Assembly: GCA_900095095.1 (NCBI GenBank)
Contig: FMBT01000414.1
Location: 1 to 58,403 of the forward strand
Reading direction: 5' to 3'
Origin: Fragilariopsis cylindrus CCMP1102
Taxonomy: Eukaryota; Bacillariophyta; Bacillariophyceae; Bacillariales; Bacillariaceae
DNA: 58,403 nucleotides
Shown here: positions 23,171 to 35,205 of the stretch, one piece after another
Layout: each line of letters begins with the position of its first letter
Position numbering within the stretch: position 1 is the stretch's first letter
Notes under the pieces: model-generated
Seen by the model: only the letters and a program-made list of their open reading frames with translations
Told to the model about the DNA's origin: nothing
The model's database searches: none
Translations under genes and position numbers: made by a program

Positions 23171-23836
23171 TTAAGCCGTTCTTGCAGTCCGTGTGACTGT
23201 ACCGCGTTTTTGATCTCTACCGACCTTGACATCGTCATCATTAGTCTCACTGCTGCTTTTGTTGTTGGCGGTGGTGTTTCCACTGGTCAATTTACGAAAG
23301 AGTGACCTTCCAGCAGAATCCAATGCAATGTTCATCTTTTGCCAACCATTTATCTTCATAGATTCGTGTCGACTCTTTTTAATCCTTTCAACTTCTAATA
23401 CTGCTTTGACAATTTCTTCCAGTGTAAAACCTCGAGACAAGAGAAGAGCAGCTCGAACCTGAACGGGCATGTATAGATCCTTCACCCGCCTTCGCTTAGC
23501 CTTGCGTGGTCTTCTTGCTTGTGCTAGTTCGTATGATTCAAGGTCGATAACCGTCTTTTGAATACATTTATTATCCAATGCAATCGGACACCCCTCTCGT
23601 ACTGCTGGATTATCCCCCAGGGTTATTGAAAATTCATAAACAAATACTTTATCGAAGGTAACCAAGCAACCTTCACGCTGATGAGTATCAGCAAACGATA
23701 ATTTATCTAACGTTTCTGATATAGATTTAGCAGGGGCAGATGATCTTCGTTTTTTACCGCTGCTTTCATCACGGGGTTTTTTACTGCTGCTGATATTATT
23801 GCTCTCAGTCACAGCTGCTGATGTAACAGAGTCCAT
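23171..23836 (-). CDS. Uncharacterised diatom-family protein
   Basis: 221 aa, single exon, ATG at 23836. Basic Ser/Lys N-terminus, then the block FSITLGDNPAVREGCPIALD, then ARRPRKAKRRRVKDLYMP, a helical GFTLEEIVKAVLEVERIKKS and ALDSAGRSLFRKL. The order (short beta-like segment with GDNP, Arg/Lys patch, then helix) matches a multicopy family I recall from diatoms with no known function. The basic patch could be a nuclear localisation signal or bind nucleic acid. The (CAA)n leader next to the start codon may affect translation. Confidence 0.65.
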   Translation of the reverse strand: MDSVTSAAVTESNNISSSKKPRDESSGKKRRSSAPAKSISETLDKLSFADTHQREGCLVTFDKVFVYEFSITLGDNPAVREGCPIALDNKCIQKTVIDLESYELAQARRPRKAKRRRVKDLYMPVQVRAALLLSRGFTLEEIVKAVLEVERIKKSRHESMKINGWQKMNIALDSAGRSLFRKLTSGNTTANNKSSSETNDDDVKVGRDQKRGTVTRTARTA

Positions 23837-23854
23837 AATTTCGAGAGGGTCTTT

Positions 23855-23900
23855 TTGTTGTTGTTGTTGCTGTTGTTGTTGTTGTTGTTGTTGTTGTTGT
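23855..23900 (-). repeat. (CAA)n tract in the putative 5' leader
   Basis: On the minus strand, about 15 CAA/CAG units lie 18 nt upstream of the ATG of the gene at 23836, followed by AAAAAGACCC and a purine-rich start context. CAA-rich leaders are unstructured and can promote ribosome scanning; here this is only an inference. Confidence 0.7.
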
Positions 23901-24747
23901 CACTAGGAGAAAATAATAAACGGATTAATCCAATTTATTATTGTACAGCTAGTAATCGCAAGTAATGATGTTTTATGAATAGACGTAATCAGAAGAATGA
24001 ATGAAATCGATCTATTACACACTTGTACAATGTAGTACTGTACCAGACAGTAAAGTTTAAGAGGACTAACGAGAAGATTATTATATATTTACTAAGCTAC
24101 TGCCTATGCTCATACAAAAGTGTACCACTAACGTTAGCTAGACGTAGCGTAAGCAATGTGAAATACGAAGTACTGTATGACGTTTCACTATTAATTTACG
24201 TCGTGCCAAAAGCGTTTTTGTTGCTGGAGAATAATGTATATGTAAATAAAAATATAGGACTACAGTAGGACTAGTGTCAGAATTGCCCCTTTTATCGCAT
24301 GTATGGTCCCTTAAATAAAAATATAAAGTAGGACTAGTAGAATTGCCCCTTTTATCGCATGTATGGTACCCGTATTTGTATAAGGATGAGCTTATTAAGT
24401 AAAAGCTTTTTACCTTCGCAAATAAAAATCGGAATAATTTTTTTGCTTTCATTCAATTGTAACTTTTTCAGTATCTACTTAGGCTAATCGCATCTACGGA
24501 CAAGCAAGAATAGTCAAAAAGACCCCTGTGTTGCACAATAACTGTCACCTCTAAGTTACAATTAACAATATGAAATTAATTTACGACAAGCATTTAACAC
24601 ATCGATACAACATGACACGCATCATTCAATTTATAATGTGAATTCATGTCGAAGCAAAAAGACACAATAACACAACAGAAACGTCAAGTCAATAAGTCAA
24701 TGCCAATGTATCGCCCAACTAATATTTTGTACTAATCAACTAATATA
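23901..24747. other. Intergenic
   Basis: No gene supported apart from the duplication at 24243-24369. The ORFs spanning it are caused by the repeat itself. Confidence 0.45.
24243..24369. repeat. Imperfect tandem duplication, about 60-70 bp units
   Basis: The sequence AAATAAAAATATA...GACTAGT...AGAATTGCCCCTTTTATCGCATGTATGGT occurs twice, at 24243-24311 and 24312-24369. The second unit is shorter by about 11 bp. Confidence 0.85.
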
Positions 24748-25142
24748 ATGGATCAGTGGGATGGCATGGTTACCACCTTTGATGGTAGTGGTGCTGTACG
24801 AGCGGCAGGAAATCAAGAAGCAACTACAGTAGCATCATCATCTCTACCACATTCTCCTCATGATGATGATAACTCGTTCATTGCCACTGCCTCTTCAACT
24901 GCAGCCTCACTGTCACGTATTTGAAGACTTAGGGTTCAAGGAATTCTACAGGCTCAACTAATCCATGGCTTCCACAATCTTTGTGAACACAGCACAGCAG
25001 CAAGGGTAAAGATCATAATTCCAAAAAATCTTATGAACCTACTAGTAAGAGAGCAGAATTTCTTGAATTTTGTGGTAAAGTATATGGGTTACAATTGTCA
25101 AATCAAAAGCATCAGGTTAGGTATGCCCTGAGAAGGCAATGA
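24748..25142 (+). pseudogene. Gene fragment(s) next to the retrotransposon
   Basis: Two short coding-like pieces in different frames: 24748-24924 (58 aa, MDQWDGMVTTFDGSG..., Ser/Thr/Asp-rich) and 24987-25142 (no ATG; SYEPTSKRAEFLEFCGKVYG then QKHQVRYALRR). The second has the composition of a globular helical domain but starts after a stop. Further coding-like residues (AALSSPDAYPGIKTKN) appear near 25270-25320. I read this as a broken gene; the family is not recognised. Confidence 0.35.
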
Positions 25143-25339
25143 GATACATAATGTCTATTGCTTCCAGAGAACAGAAGAAAAGAGGGGAAAAAAGAGACAG
25201 CATTGATAATTCTAAAGATAAGTTTATATATCATGTATGAATATGCAATAATATGAGAGGATCTTCAGTAAAGTTGCTGCACTGTCAAGCCCTGATGCAT
25301 ACCCTGGAATCAAAACAAAGAATAGTAAGTATAGGCTAC

Positions 25340-26140
25340 TGTTAAATTATACATAGTACTCGATGTAGGAGTCATATGTCGTACATAAGCCCCGCGGAGT
25401 AGAAATACAAGCGCGATCAGATTAGTGAGGAGAAATGCACGTGTATGCATTATTGAGATAAAAGAGAACCGAAAGTTAGCTAAAAGCCAACATCGTACTG
25501 TTGGAGTTGAAGTGACCTTGTCGAAGCCGTTGTCGAAGCAATTGGAACCGAGCGCAAATAAGAGAAGTGCTTAGGTATATTTATACAAATCGGAACACGA
25601 TTAGGAAGAGTGTCCGAATACATAGAACACGATTATGAAGAGTGTTATACATATGGAAGTCGAACAGATGTCGATGTCCACCTTTGAACCGCTAATGCGA
25701 TATATATGCATTGAGGCGAAGTGAGTTAGGAACAGAAAGTTGTATGCAGGGTTACTGGAAACCGCAATACTAAAATACGAAGAAAAGAGCAGAATTACCT
25801 CGATTACGAGAAATGAACAATTACTGTCTTTTATTGTTGAGAAATTGTAATAACCATAGACTAAATAAACAAGTGTGTTAATAACAACTTTTGCGTTTGA
25901 ACATCATCGTTAGTATCGTGCCACGTTACTATAGATATATCTACAGAAAGTTACGCCATTCTTCTACGGAAGTTTCGCTGACAAGAAGGGGTTAGATATC
26001 CTGGTAGAACAACCGTGAGTAGTCTTTCAATATAAGGGTCAAGAGTATCAACCCTTCCAGCTTTAATAGAATCTTACAAGACCGAAGAGTAAGACTATTA
26101 TAATCCTGTTTCACCAATCATCGATTGTCTGTGAAACGTA
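25340..26140 (+). repeat. 5' LTR of the Copia element
   Basis: 801 bp, starting TGTTAAATTATAC and ending GAAACGTA. Differences from the 3' LTR: one in the first 30 bp, one near 25501, one near 25659, and two near 25920-25923. Confidence 0.95.
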
Positions 26141-26454
26141 AAGATTAACAGTCGCACGGTTTATCCTATAAACGTGCTGATCAACTTTCTTTTTAGTTCA
26201 TCTGAACGACAAAAGGACCGGAGATCCAATTATATTTAATTGTAATTATTGAATTAACGATCTCGAAAGAAGTCTAAATTACAATAACCTCAAGTCTTAA
26301 CAAATAAGAACTAGAGAAGCCATTCAACTGTGAATGAGCCAGCAAGAAGAACAAGAGGATACTAACGAAACACTACCTACTGAAGGAAGTGATAACGATA
26401 GTAGATCCACTTATTCCGAAGCAACAAGTGGAAACCAAGCGCCCTAAGCGTTAG
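26141..26454 (+). other. Copia leader region with a 37-codon ORF
   Basis: Between the 5' LTR and the long open frame. An ATG at 26334 opens a 37-aa acidic, Ser/Thr-rich ORF (MSQQEEQEDTNETLPTEGSD...) ending at 26447. It lies in the frame immediately before the polyprotein frame, which itself begins without an ATG right after a stop at 26452. It may be the true Gag start separated by an indel; the direction of this shift (one extra or two missing bases) differs from the other breaks in the window. Confidence 0.45.
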
Positions 26455-29400
26455 GTGAAGGAACTCGTAGTCCCCCTTTTTGGGATACGATTTCGGACTG
26501 AACTAACCTCTCTAGGTAATAACGTTCACACACCGAACCCGCGTAGAACTACTCGTTTAAGAGCTCCGATTAGATATACACCATCTAGTGATACTAATCA
26601 AGAGGAAGCCGATATAGAAAATAATCTTTTAAATATCCAGGTAGAAGTAAACACAGCTAGAGACGGAGACGAAAGCACAGCAAGCGCTTCTAGCGGCTTA
26701 CGCCCCGGCGATCCACTCTACGTCTCTCCGCCTAGACTACCTCTACCAGATAGTTCAAGTACAGATACATCTAGTGTTCCGGAACGTCCCAGTCCACCTG
26801 AACCTATTGAAGAAGTCATTGATACGTCTTTTACGCTCGGAACATTTCCAACAGTACACGATCCTTACGTAAAAGGTTACGAAATTACTGCCAGAAATCC
26901 AGTTCCTATCAACGTACCTCTACCTTCTCTTCCAGAGACTCCACCTTTACCTTCTCTTCCAGAGTTACCGTTAACAGAACGCCTTGATACATTGCTAACC
27001 GAGATCTGCAATTTCAGAGTCCGTAACTTAACAACTCGACGTGCATTTGCTACTAACATTACGCCTAGTAATACTAGCTCACCCAAGATGGCGACCACTC
27101 CTTTCGATGCGCAACTCGAAGTCCTCTTGGTGAATATGTTGAAATGTACGACGGCAACAAATCCGATATACCTTGTGTTAGATCAGAACCACATCCACAC
27201 ATTTGAACAATTTCGTTCTATTGAAATTGATGATTTGCCAACGTTTAAATACGAAAAGCCAACCACTGCAGGCACCGAAGAAACTCTCCATATAACACCA
27301 CTCAAGGAAGTACAAAACTGTGTACACTTTTGTTGTTATCTAGAGACCGCTGCTGCCGTTGCTCTTGCTGGTGGAGTCATCGATTGTGACGATCCGTCTA
27401 CATGGGATTATGCGGATATGTTAAACTGGAAACGTGCAATAACTGGTAAAGCTACATATCTTCGAACGTTAGTTATACCGGTAACGACTACAACAGGTGC
27501 TCCTGGCTCACCAACAATGATAGTTTCAGGCCCTATCACTTTAAAAGATGATGAAGCCGCACTTATCAGTTGGAATCGAAAGCCTCGAGATCCTGTAAAA
27601 TACCCGACCATCAACAACGATGCTTTCTATCAAGATTGGAAACTAAATTTTAAGAGACAAATTATCCAAGATACATTGGAAAGAGTATTGGATCCTAATT
27701 TCAATCCCGATCTTCGATCATCAACATGCTCAGTACGTAGTGGACCCGATGCAGAACTAGCAAGACTTCAAGTTAATTACTTCGCTCAAATCTTGTGTGT
27801 AGTTCTTAAGAACCCCGAAGGTCTAGGTCTTCTTATGGTCCGTCCAGACGATCCGTTATATGTATGGAGAAATCACGAAGATCATCAGAATGACTCAGAT
27901 GCAGCTCAGATAGCTACAACCACACTGATGAAGAAATTAATTGCATTGAAATTCAGCGATTTCAACACAAGACATGAATTTCTTACTTCATTTCAAGATA
28001 CCTCCAGACGGTACGATCAACTAGCTACTAACGTCATGGATGATTCGGTAAAGATAACATTATTGCAAGCAGCAGTCATGGCCGATTCCGCGTTAATTAA
28101 CTCCTGGCAATCATGTCAAGATAGTAAACGAGGAAGCGCTTTAGCTGGATCATCTAGACCTGTTACGTATTATGAGTACATCACGTTTCTTATCAAATCA
28201 GCCAAGAATCATGATCTATATACGCCATACAAGAAACCATCCCGTCAAGCTCATCAAGCTACATCAGAATCATTTTACAATGAAGAAATGAATGTAGACT
28301 ATGGCGACACTGACGATGGCATTGACGAGTTCTTAGCTCATATGTCCGTATCCAACGAACCTATGACCGAACACGCTGAAAGTACAATGCAAGCCTATGC
28401 AGCATTCCAGAAGAACCGTCGTCCTCCTCGTGAGAGAGACCCTGACACTGAAATACCGAAACCAATCTTCGAAAAGTGTCCAAGAGATTTACGGATTGCA
28501 TGGAGTAAGGCACCCAATGATATTAAGAAACAGATTCTTAAAATCAAAAACCATCCCACTAAGCAAGGTGCTAAGAAAAATAGTGAGTTAGGTGTCTACA
28601 TTAGCGATTTTGAAGGATATGACTCCGACGCATCCGGCCAATCAGAGCATACCTACGTATACGACGCTGATGATGCTGACGATACATCTGTCATAGAAGC
28701 AACTGATTTGACGGCAAATGCAGCAAGACGAAGACAGCCCAATCAAGGTATACTCAAGAAGAAGGAATTACCAAGGAAGACTGAGCTGCCTTTAGCCGAT
28801 CCACGTCGATTCATGGCCAACAAAACCACACCAGTAATAGGTAAAGATGGTAAAGTTGTTGGTCATATCGCATATACGGCAGCTATGGCTAAAATCAATC
28901 ATCGTTTTGATCAAGTCGATTGTCATCTACCAAATACTTCCAAAGACAACTACGTCGTCTCCGTTAATGCAACGAAATTCTTTAATGAACCACTCGCATT
29001 AATGGATGGCGGAGCTAATGGTGGAATTGGAGGCAGAGATATGAGACTCATGTCTTACAATGCTGACGGACGACGTGTCAATATAGGTATTGCAGGTGAT
29101 CATCAAATGACTGGCAAGAGACTTGGAACATTTTGTTCTGTAATTGTTACAAACAGAGGCAAGATTCTAGCCATATTTCATCAATATGCTCATGTACCTG
29201 AACAAGAAAAATCGATTCACTCGAAATGTCAGTTCCAAGCGCATAATAATCTCGTTGGAGATACAGCGACAGCCTATGGCGGGCCACAACGTATTCAAAC
29301 TGCAGACGGATATCAGTTACCATTATCTATACGCTCTGGACTACCGTACATTCGCCAAACATATCCTACCAATGATGAGATTAAAGAACTTACACATGTA

Positions 29401-32400
29401 CAGTTTACCTCACCTGCCGAATGGAATCCTAATCTGAATGACGATAGCCGTACACCTGAAGAAATGCTCAAGCAATTTCCTCCTATGCCACGTTCCGCTA
29501 TCAACGAGTTCTACGATCAAGAAGGTAATATTAATTACGACTATCTTTCTAAACAAGAACATAGACCAATACGTGCAACAGTTCAAACCGTTGAAATTGA
29601 ACATGACGATGATGACAGTGTTGGATCTATGCCTGGTTTACAATGTCGAGCTCAAGAAGAAGATTCCTCAGGTGATGAAGAAGATTCCTCAAGTGATGAT
29701 GAACCTGTAGTTAATAAATTCAAGCAACCAACTACAATTGTATGGAACGATCCAATCGATGACTCCAATGGGGAGAAAATTGAATGTCCTCGACTTAGAA
29801 AAAGTAAGCTCAAACGCCGTATCCGAATCAAAGAGAAACGACTCAAAGCTGCAGCCTCTAAACAAGAACTGATTGATAAGAAACCATCTGCTGTTACAGC
29901 TAATGATTTACCAATCCCAATTATTGATAATATGGTCAATGATAACGAATCCCCTACAATGGTAGACGGCATCGAGTTCTTTTCAACGGATCCTCATCCA
30001 CTTCAACCTAATATCATCGACGACGTTATTGAAGAAATGAAGATGGACGATCTACTATTCTACGATTCAGTAGATAAACCCCAGGACTCCACAGTATTCG
30101 TAGATACAAAATCAGACACCTCGTATCTTGATGACTTATCTACCTTCAGACCGACTGAACACGAATACTGGGAAGACTTTTTAATGGATGAATCTACTCA
30201 ACGTCTAATCTATCAAGGAAGACTCGATTATTATGAACAATATGACATTAATGCTACCGACATTGCTAATGTAATGAATCCTCTTACACCAAGATATTCT
30301 GTACCCACGGTCATCGATTATGAATCCAAAAGGAAGTACTTTGCACATCTACCTGCTTCTGTTGTTAAAGCTACCTTCAAGCATACAACTCAAAATATGA
30401 AACTACCCCCAGCCTCATATCTGCACAAGATGTTCAAATCACCTAATCCTTCTGCGAATCTCAAACGCCGTGATGAAGACGATGCCACCGACATGATCTA
30501 TTCAGATACTCCTGCATGCAACGGTGGTGAGAAATGTGCACATATCTTCGTGGGACGAAAATCGAAACTCACCGATGCATACAAAGTAAAACATCAGAAT
30601 GCTGAAGACTTTCTACTTTGCTTCCAAGATCGTGTCCGTCAAAGAGGATGTCCCACTGGACTAGTAGCAGATAATGCTCCTATGTATCGAGGATGGAAAA
30701 ACGCAGTGTACCTTCGAGACATTTGTATCTCATTATGGCAATGCGAATCCAAATATCAGCACCAAAACTATGCTGAAAATCGATGGCAAACCGTCAAACG
30801 GTACACGAACCGAGTAATGGACCGCAGCGGTTGCCCTCCCTACGTTTGGTTTCTAGCATTATCCTATGTTATATTCTGTCTCAACAATTGTGTTGATCCA
30901 ACCATCGGAGAGGGAAACAAGAGCCCACTACAAATCGCAACATTTCAAATGACTGATATTAGCCCTCTGCTATACTTCTATTTTTGGGAACCTGTCTATT
31001 ATCTCGTTGATGAATCAGAACAGCATTTCCCAAGTAAGTCCAAAGAAATGAGAGGTCGATGGGTAGGAATCTCTGAACATATAGGTAACAAGATGACCTA
31101 CAAAATCATTTCCGATACAACTGGAAACGAAATTTGTCGTTCAGCCATACGTACTGCACGGGACAATACGATGAAGAACCTACGCGAAGATCCTGTCACG
31201 GTAGACAAAGATCTATTCAATGTTGAAAATATCCTTTCTCCGGCAGAAGATATTGCTAACAATAAGTTAAAAGAAGTAACCTCGGGAAATACTTTTAACG
31301 ATTTTGATGAATCAGCAATATCCAAGGATATCGAAATTCAACTCCAGGCAGAATTAGATGCAAGATTTAACGACTCGAATGAACAGCAGACTGGTCATTT
31401 TAAAACGGCGTCGCCAAAACGTGCATCTCCTACTGGACCACAACGTCATGTAAAACAGAAACGTTTAAGCGACTTAAATCCTCTGGATAAAACTAAGGAT
31501 AAAGGTTTACGACGTAGTTCACGACATAAACCCCTTCAAAACTTAAACGTTAAAGGAGTTACCACACTATTGACCCAAGTCAATAATACTGATATCAACC
31601 ATCCCACCAACCCACAGCCGTCTACCGCAACTCGTCAACAAGTCCTCAAGCAACGTGACACATCTATCAAGGAACAGCTAGATTCATTTGTCTATCTTCG
31701 AGAAAATGGGGAGAATGAATATCTTTTGGGAAAAGAATTTGAGTTTCCTCTTAAAGACGAAAATGGCAACGCGATACTCGGAGACGACGGCAAACCGTTG
31801 GTAGCAATAGCGCCCCCACCAAGTGATCTAGTAGGAAGAGTTTTCCTAACCAAACCCGACGAGAGAGGTGAAGTTAATAGAGCACGAGTTGTAGAACTTA
31901 TCAAAGACTTTGAAGGCAAAGTTGAAAAGGATATGAATCTAATCAAGTTCAAGCTAAACTATGATCACAGTTCCCAAGAAGACATCATGTCGTACAACGA
32001 AATTCTGGACTACATCGAAAGAGAACAGAACAATGAAGACGGACATCATTGGAAATTTCGTACTATCTTAGGACACGTACATACTCCTGTGGGACACAAG
32101 GATAGAATGGGGAGTGACTACAACGTCAGAACAGCTTGGGAAACGGGAGCAATTTCGGTTGAACCATTGGACTTCCTTGCTAAGGACATTCCTGTTGATC
32201 TTGCTATCTATGCCAAGAAATTTGACCTACTCGAATTGGAAGGATGGAAACGCTTTAAAAGAATTGCTAACCGAGATAAGCATATTCGACGACTTGTGAA
32301 ACAAGCCAAGCTACGATCCTTCCGTGTTACTCCTAAGTACAAGTATGGGTTCTCTATACCGCGTAACTACAAGGAAGCCCTTGAGTTTGACGAAAGGAAC

Positions 32401-34124
32401 GGTAATCATAAATGGCAAGAAGCAAATGTATTGGAACATGCACAATTAACGGATTATGCAGTATTCAAGAACAAGGGAGAATTCCATGATGCAAAGATAC
32501 CAGAAGGTTATCGCAAGATCAAAGTTCATACTATCTTTGATGTGAAACACGATGGCAGGCATAAAGCTCGAGTTGTAGCTAATGGTAACCTAACGGATAC
32601 GCCACTCGAATCTGTTTACTCAGGTGTTGTTTCATTACGCGGATTACGTACATGCATATTCTTAGGAGAACTTAACGGCATGACCCCATGGGCTACTGAT
32701 ATTGGAAATGCTTATCTTGAAGCAAAGACCACCGAAAAGGTATGCATCAAAGCAGGGCCAGAATTTGGGGAGCTACAAGGAAACCTTCTTATCATCGATA
32801 AGGCTCTTTACGGATTAAGACTTAGCGGAAAAGCATTCAACATTTTGCTATCTGATTGTCTACGCGACCTAGGATTCTACCCATCCAAAGCAGAATCAAG
32901 TATTTTCATGAGAAAATGTCCTACAAGAGACGTGTACGAATATGTGGCCACATATGTTGATGACCTATGCATTGTTATGGAGAATCCTAAGGAGTTCCTA
33001 AACCAGCTGTCGTCAGCACCGTACAACTTCAAACTGAAAGGTTCAGGAGAAGTTAACTTCCACTTAGGTTGTGGATTTGAAAGAGACTCTGATGGAGTAT
33101 TATGTATGGACCCAAGCCGGTACATAGACAAGATGGAAGATGCCTACAAGCAATATTTCAAGGAATGCCTAACCAGAAGCACAGATCACCGCTAGTGAAG
33201 GGAGACCATCCAGAACTTGATGTAACCGAGTTTCTTGACCAAGACGGTATTGAAATATATCAATCATTAATAGGAGCTATGCAATGGGCAATCTCTATTG
33301 GACGATGGGATATACAATCCGCAGTAATGAGCTTATCAAGCTTTAGAGCGCAACCACGAAAGGGACATCTTGAAAGAATCAAGCGTATCTACGGATTCTT
33401 ATGCAAGTTCAGACATTTCAAACTACGGTTTCGAGTTGATGAACCAGACTATTCCGGTATTCCACCAATGCCACCCTACGATTGGAGCCATTCTGTATAT
33501 GGAAACCCAACTGAAGACATCCCTAAAGATGCACCAACTCCACTGGGAAAACGAATCGTTTTGACCCATTACTTCGATGCAAATCTAATGCATGACGTAC
33601 TATCAGGAAAAGCAGTTACAGGTGTAGTTCACTTCTACAACAAGACTCCCGTTGATTGGTATTCCAAGAAACAATCTACCACGGAAACCGCAACGTACGG
33701 ATCTGAATTCCTGGCATGTCGAACCTGTTTCGAACAGATCATTGATCACCGACAGTATCTACGATACCTTGGAGTACCAGTAGGAGATGAAGACTACGCA
33801 TGGGGAGACAATGACGCGATGATCAATAGTGCAACCATACCGGACGCAAAGTTACATAAACGACATAACATTCTGTCATTTCACTTTGTTAGAAGCTTAA
33901 TTGCAAGTGGTTTCATTAATCTGCAACATATTAAATCGGAAAGTAATATTGCAGATATACTTACGAAACATTGGGGTTATCAAAGTACGTACGAATTGAT
34001 CCGCCCAATCTTTCATTTTGGAGGTAACACGGCCGCGTTATATTTTGATGATACATTAGAAGTCGATCGTCACATTACTGAATCAGAGTTAGCAGAAATC
34101 GTTACGACCAATGGGGAGTGTTAA
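26455..34124 (+). CDS. Copia Gag-Pol polyprotein, one frameshift
   Basis: The long frame 26455-33195 (2246 codons) continues in the preceding frame to 34124. Gag-like sequence is followed by an aspartic protease site LMDGGANGGIGG (about residue 848; DGG rather than DSG/DTG), the integrase D,D,E residues in MIYSDTPA, LVADNAPMYRG and YAENRWQ (about 1350, 1406, 1440), and reverse transcriptase with ALYGLRLSG and YVDDLCIV (about 2168). After the break near 33168 come GDHPELDVTEFL and RNase H residues in HYFDAN, ATYGSEF, WGDNDAM and NIADILTKHWG. I see no CCHC zinc knuckle. The break is a single missing base, probably in the A run before TGCC. There is no in-frame ATG before residue 210 or so. Confidence 0.9.
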
Positions 34125-34919
34125 ATTATACATAGTACCCGATGTAGGAGTCATATGTCGTACATAAGCCCCGCGGAGTAGAAATACAAGCGCGATCAGA
34201 TTAGTGAGGAGAAATGCACGTGTATGCATTATTGAGATAAAAGAGAACCGAAAGTTAGCTAAAAGCCAACATCGTACTGTGGGAGTTGAAGTGACCTTGT
34301 CGAAGCCGTTGTCGAAGCAATTGGAACCGAGCGCAAATAAGAGAAGTGCTTAGGTATATTTATACAAATCGGAACACGATTAGGAAGAGTGTCCGAATAC
34401 ATAGAACACGATTATGAAGAGTGTTATACATATGGAAATCGAACAGATGTCGATGTCCACCTTTGAACCGCTAATGCGATATATATGCATTGAGGCGAAG
34501 TGAGTTAGGAACAGAAAGTTGTATGCAGGGTTACTGGAAACCGCAATACTAAAATACGAAGAAAAGAGCAGAATTACCTCGATTACGAGAAATGAACAAT
34601 TACTGTCTTTTATTGTTGAGAAATTGTAATAACCATAGACTAAATAAACAAGTGTGTTAATAACAACTTTTGCGTTTGAACATCATCGTTAGTATCGTAC
34701 GACGTTACTATAGATATATCTACAGAAAGTTACGCCATTCTTCTACGGAAGTTTCGCTGACAAGAAGGGGTTAGATATCCTGGTAGAACAACCGTGAGTA
34801 GTCTTTCAATATAAGGGTCAAGAGTATCAACCCTTCCAGCTTTAATAGAATCTTACAAGACCGAAGAGTAAGACTATTATAATCCTGTTTCACCAATCAT
34901 CGATTGTCTGTGAAACGTA
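34119..34919 (+). repeat. 3' LTR of the Copia element
   Basis: 801 bp, nearly identical to the 5' LTR. It ends 286 bp upstream of the start codon of the downstream plus-strand myotubularin gene, in the same orientation. Confidence 0.95.
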
Positions 34920-35205
34920 CGACTATAATATACAACAGCTGTATTCAAGGGCCTAGGCTCAGGAAGAAATTCGTGTCAATCAGCAATATATTATTCTTTC
35001 TTTCGTGATGATATATTATTATTATTAGTTATTAGTTATTAGGCAATAAAAGGCGCCCCCGTGCATAGTAAGTTAACGTAATTACTGTACCGTGCCTGTA
35101 CAGTGGTTTAAAATAATACCTTTTCTACAAAACATAAATACACATTTTCACAAAAGATTTAGCCATTATCAACAAAATTAAATAACTCCACACGAAAATA
35201 CCGAA

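Larger units (their letters stand above)
25340..34919 (+). mobile_element. Full-length Ty1/Copia LTR retrotransposon (diatom CoDi-like), 9.58 kb
   Basis: Two 801-bp LTRs (25340-26140 and 34119-34919) enclose a gag-pol coding region in Copia order: protease, integrase, reverse transcriptase, RNase H. A polypurine tract (AATGGGGAG) directly precedes the 3' LTR. The LTRs start TG but end TA rather than CA. They differ at five positions (about 99.4% identical), so insertion is recent. No perfect 5-bp target duplication is visible (GCTAC left, CGACT right), and I could not recognise a tRNA primer site after 26140. It is longer than the usual 5-6 kb Copia element. The frame break near 33168 makes this copy look defective as written. 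Confidence 0.93.
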
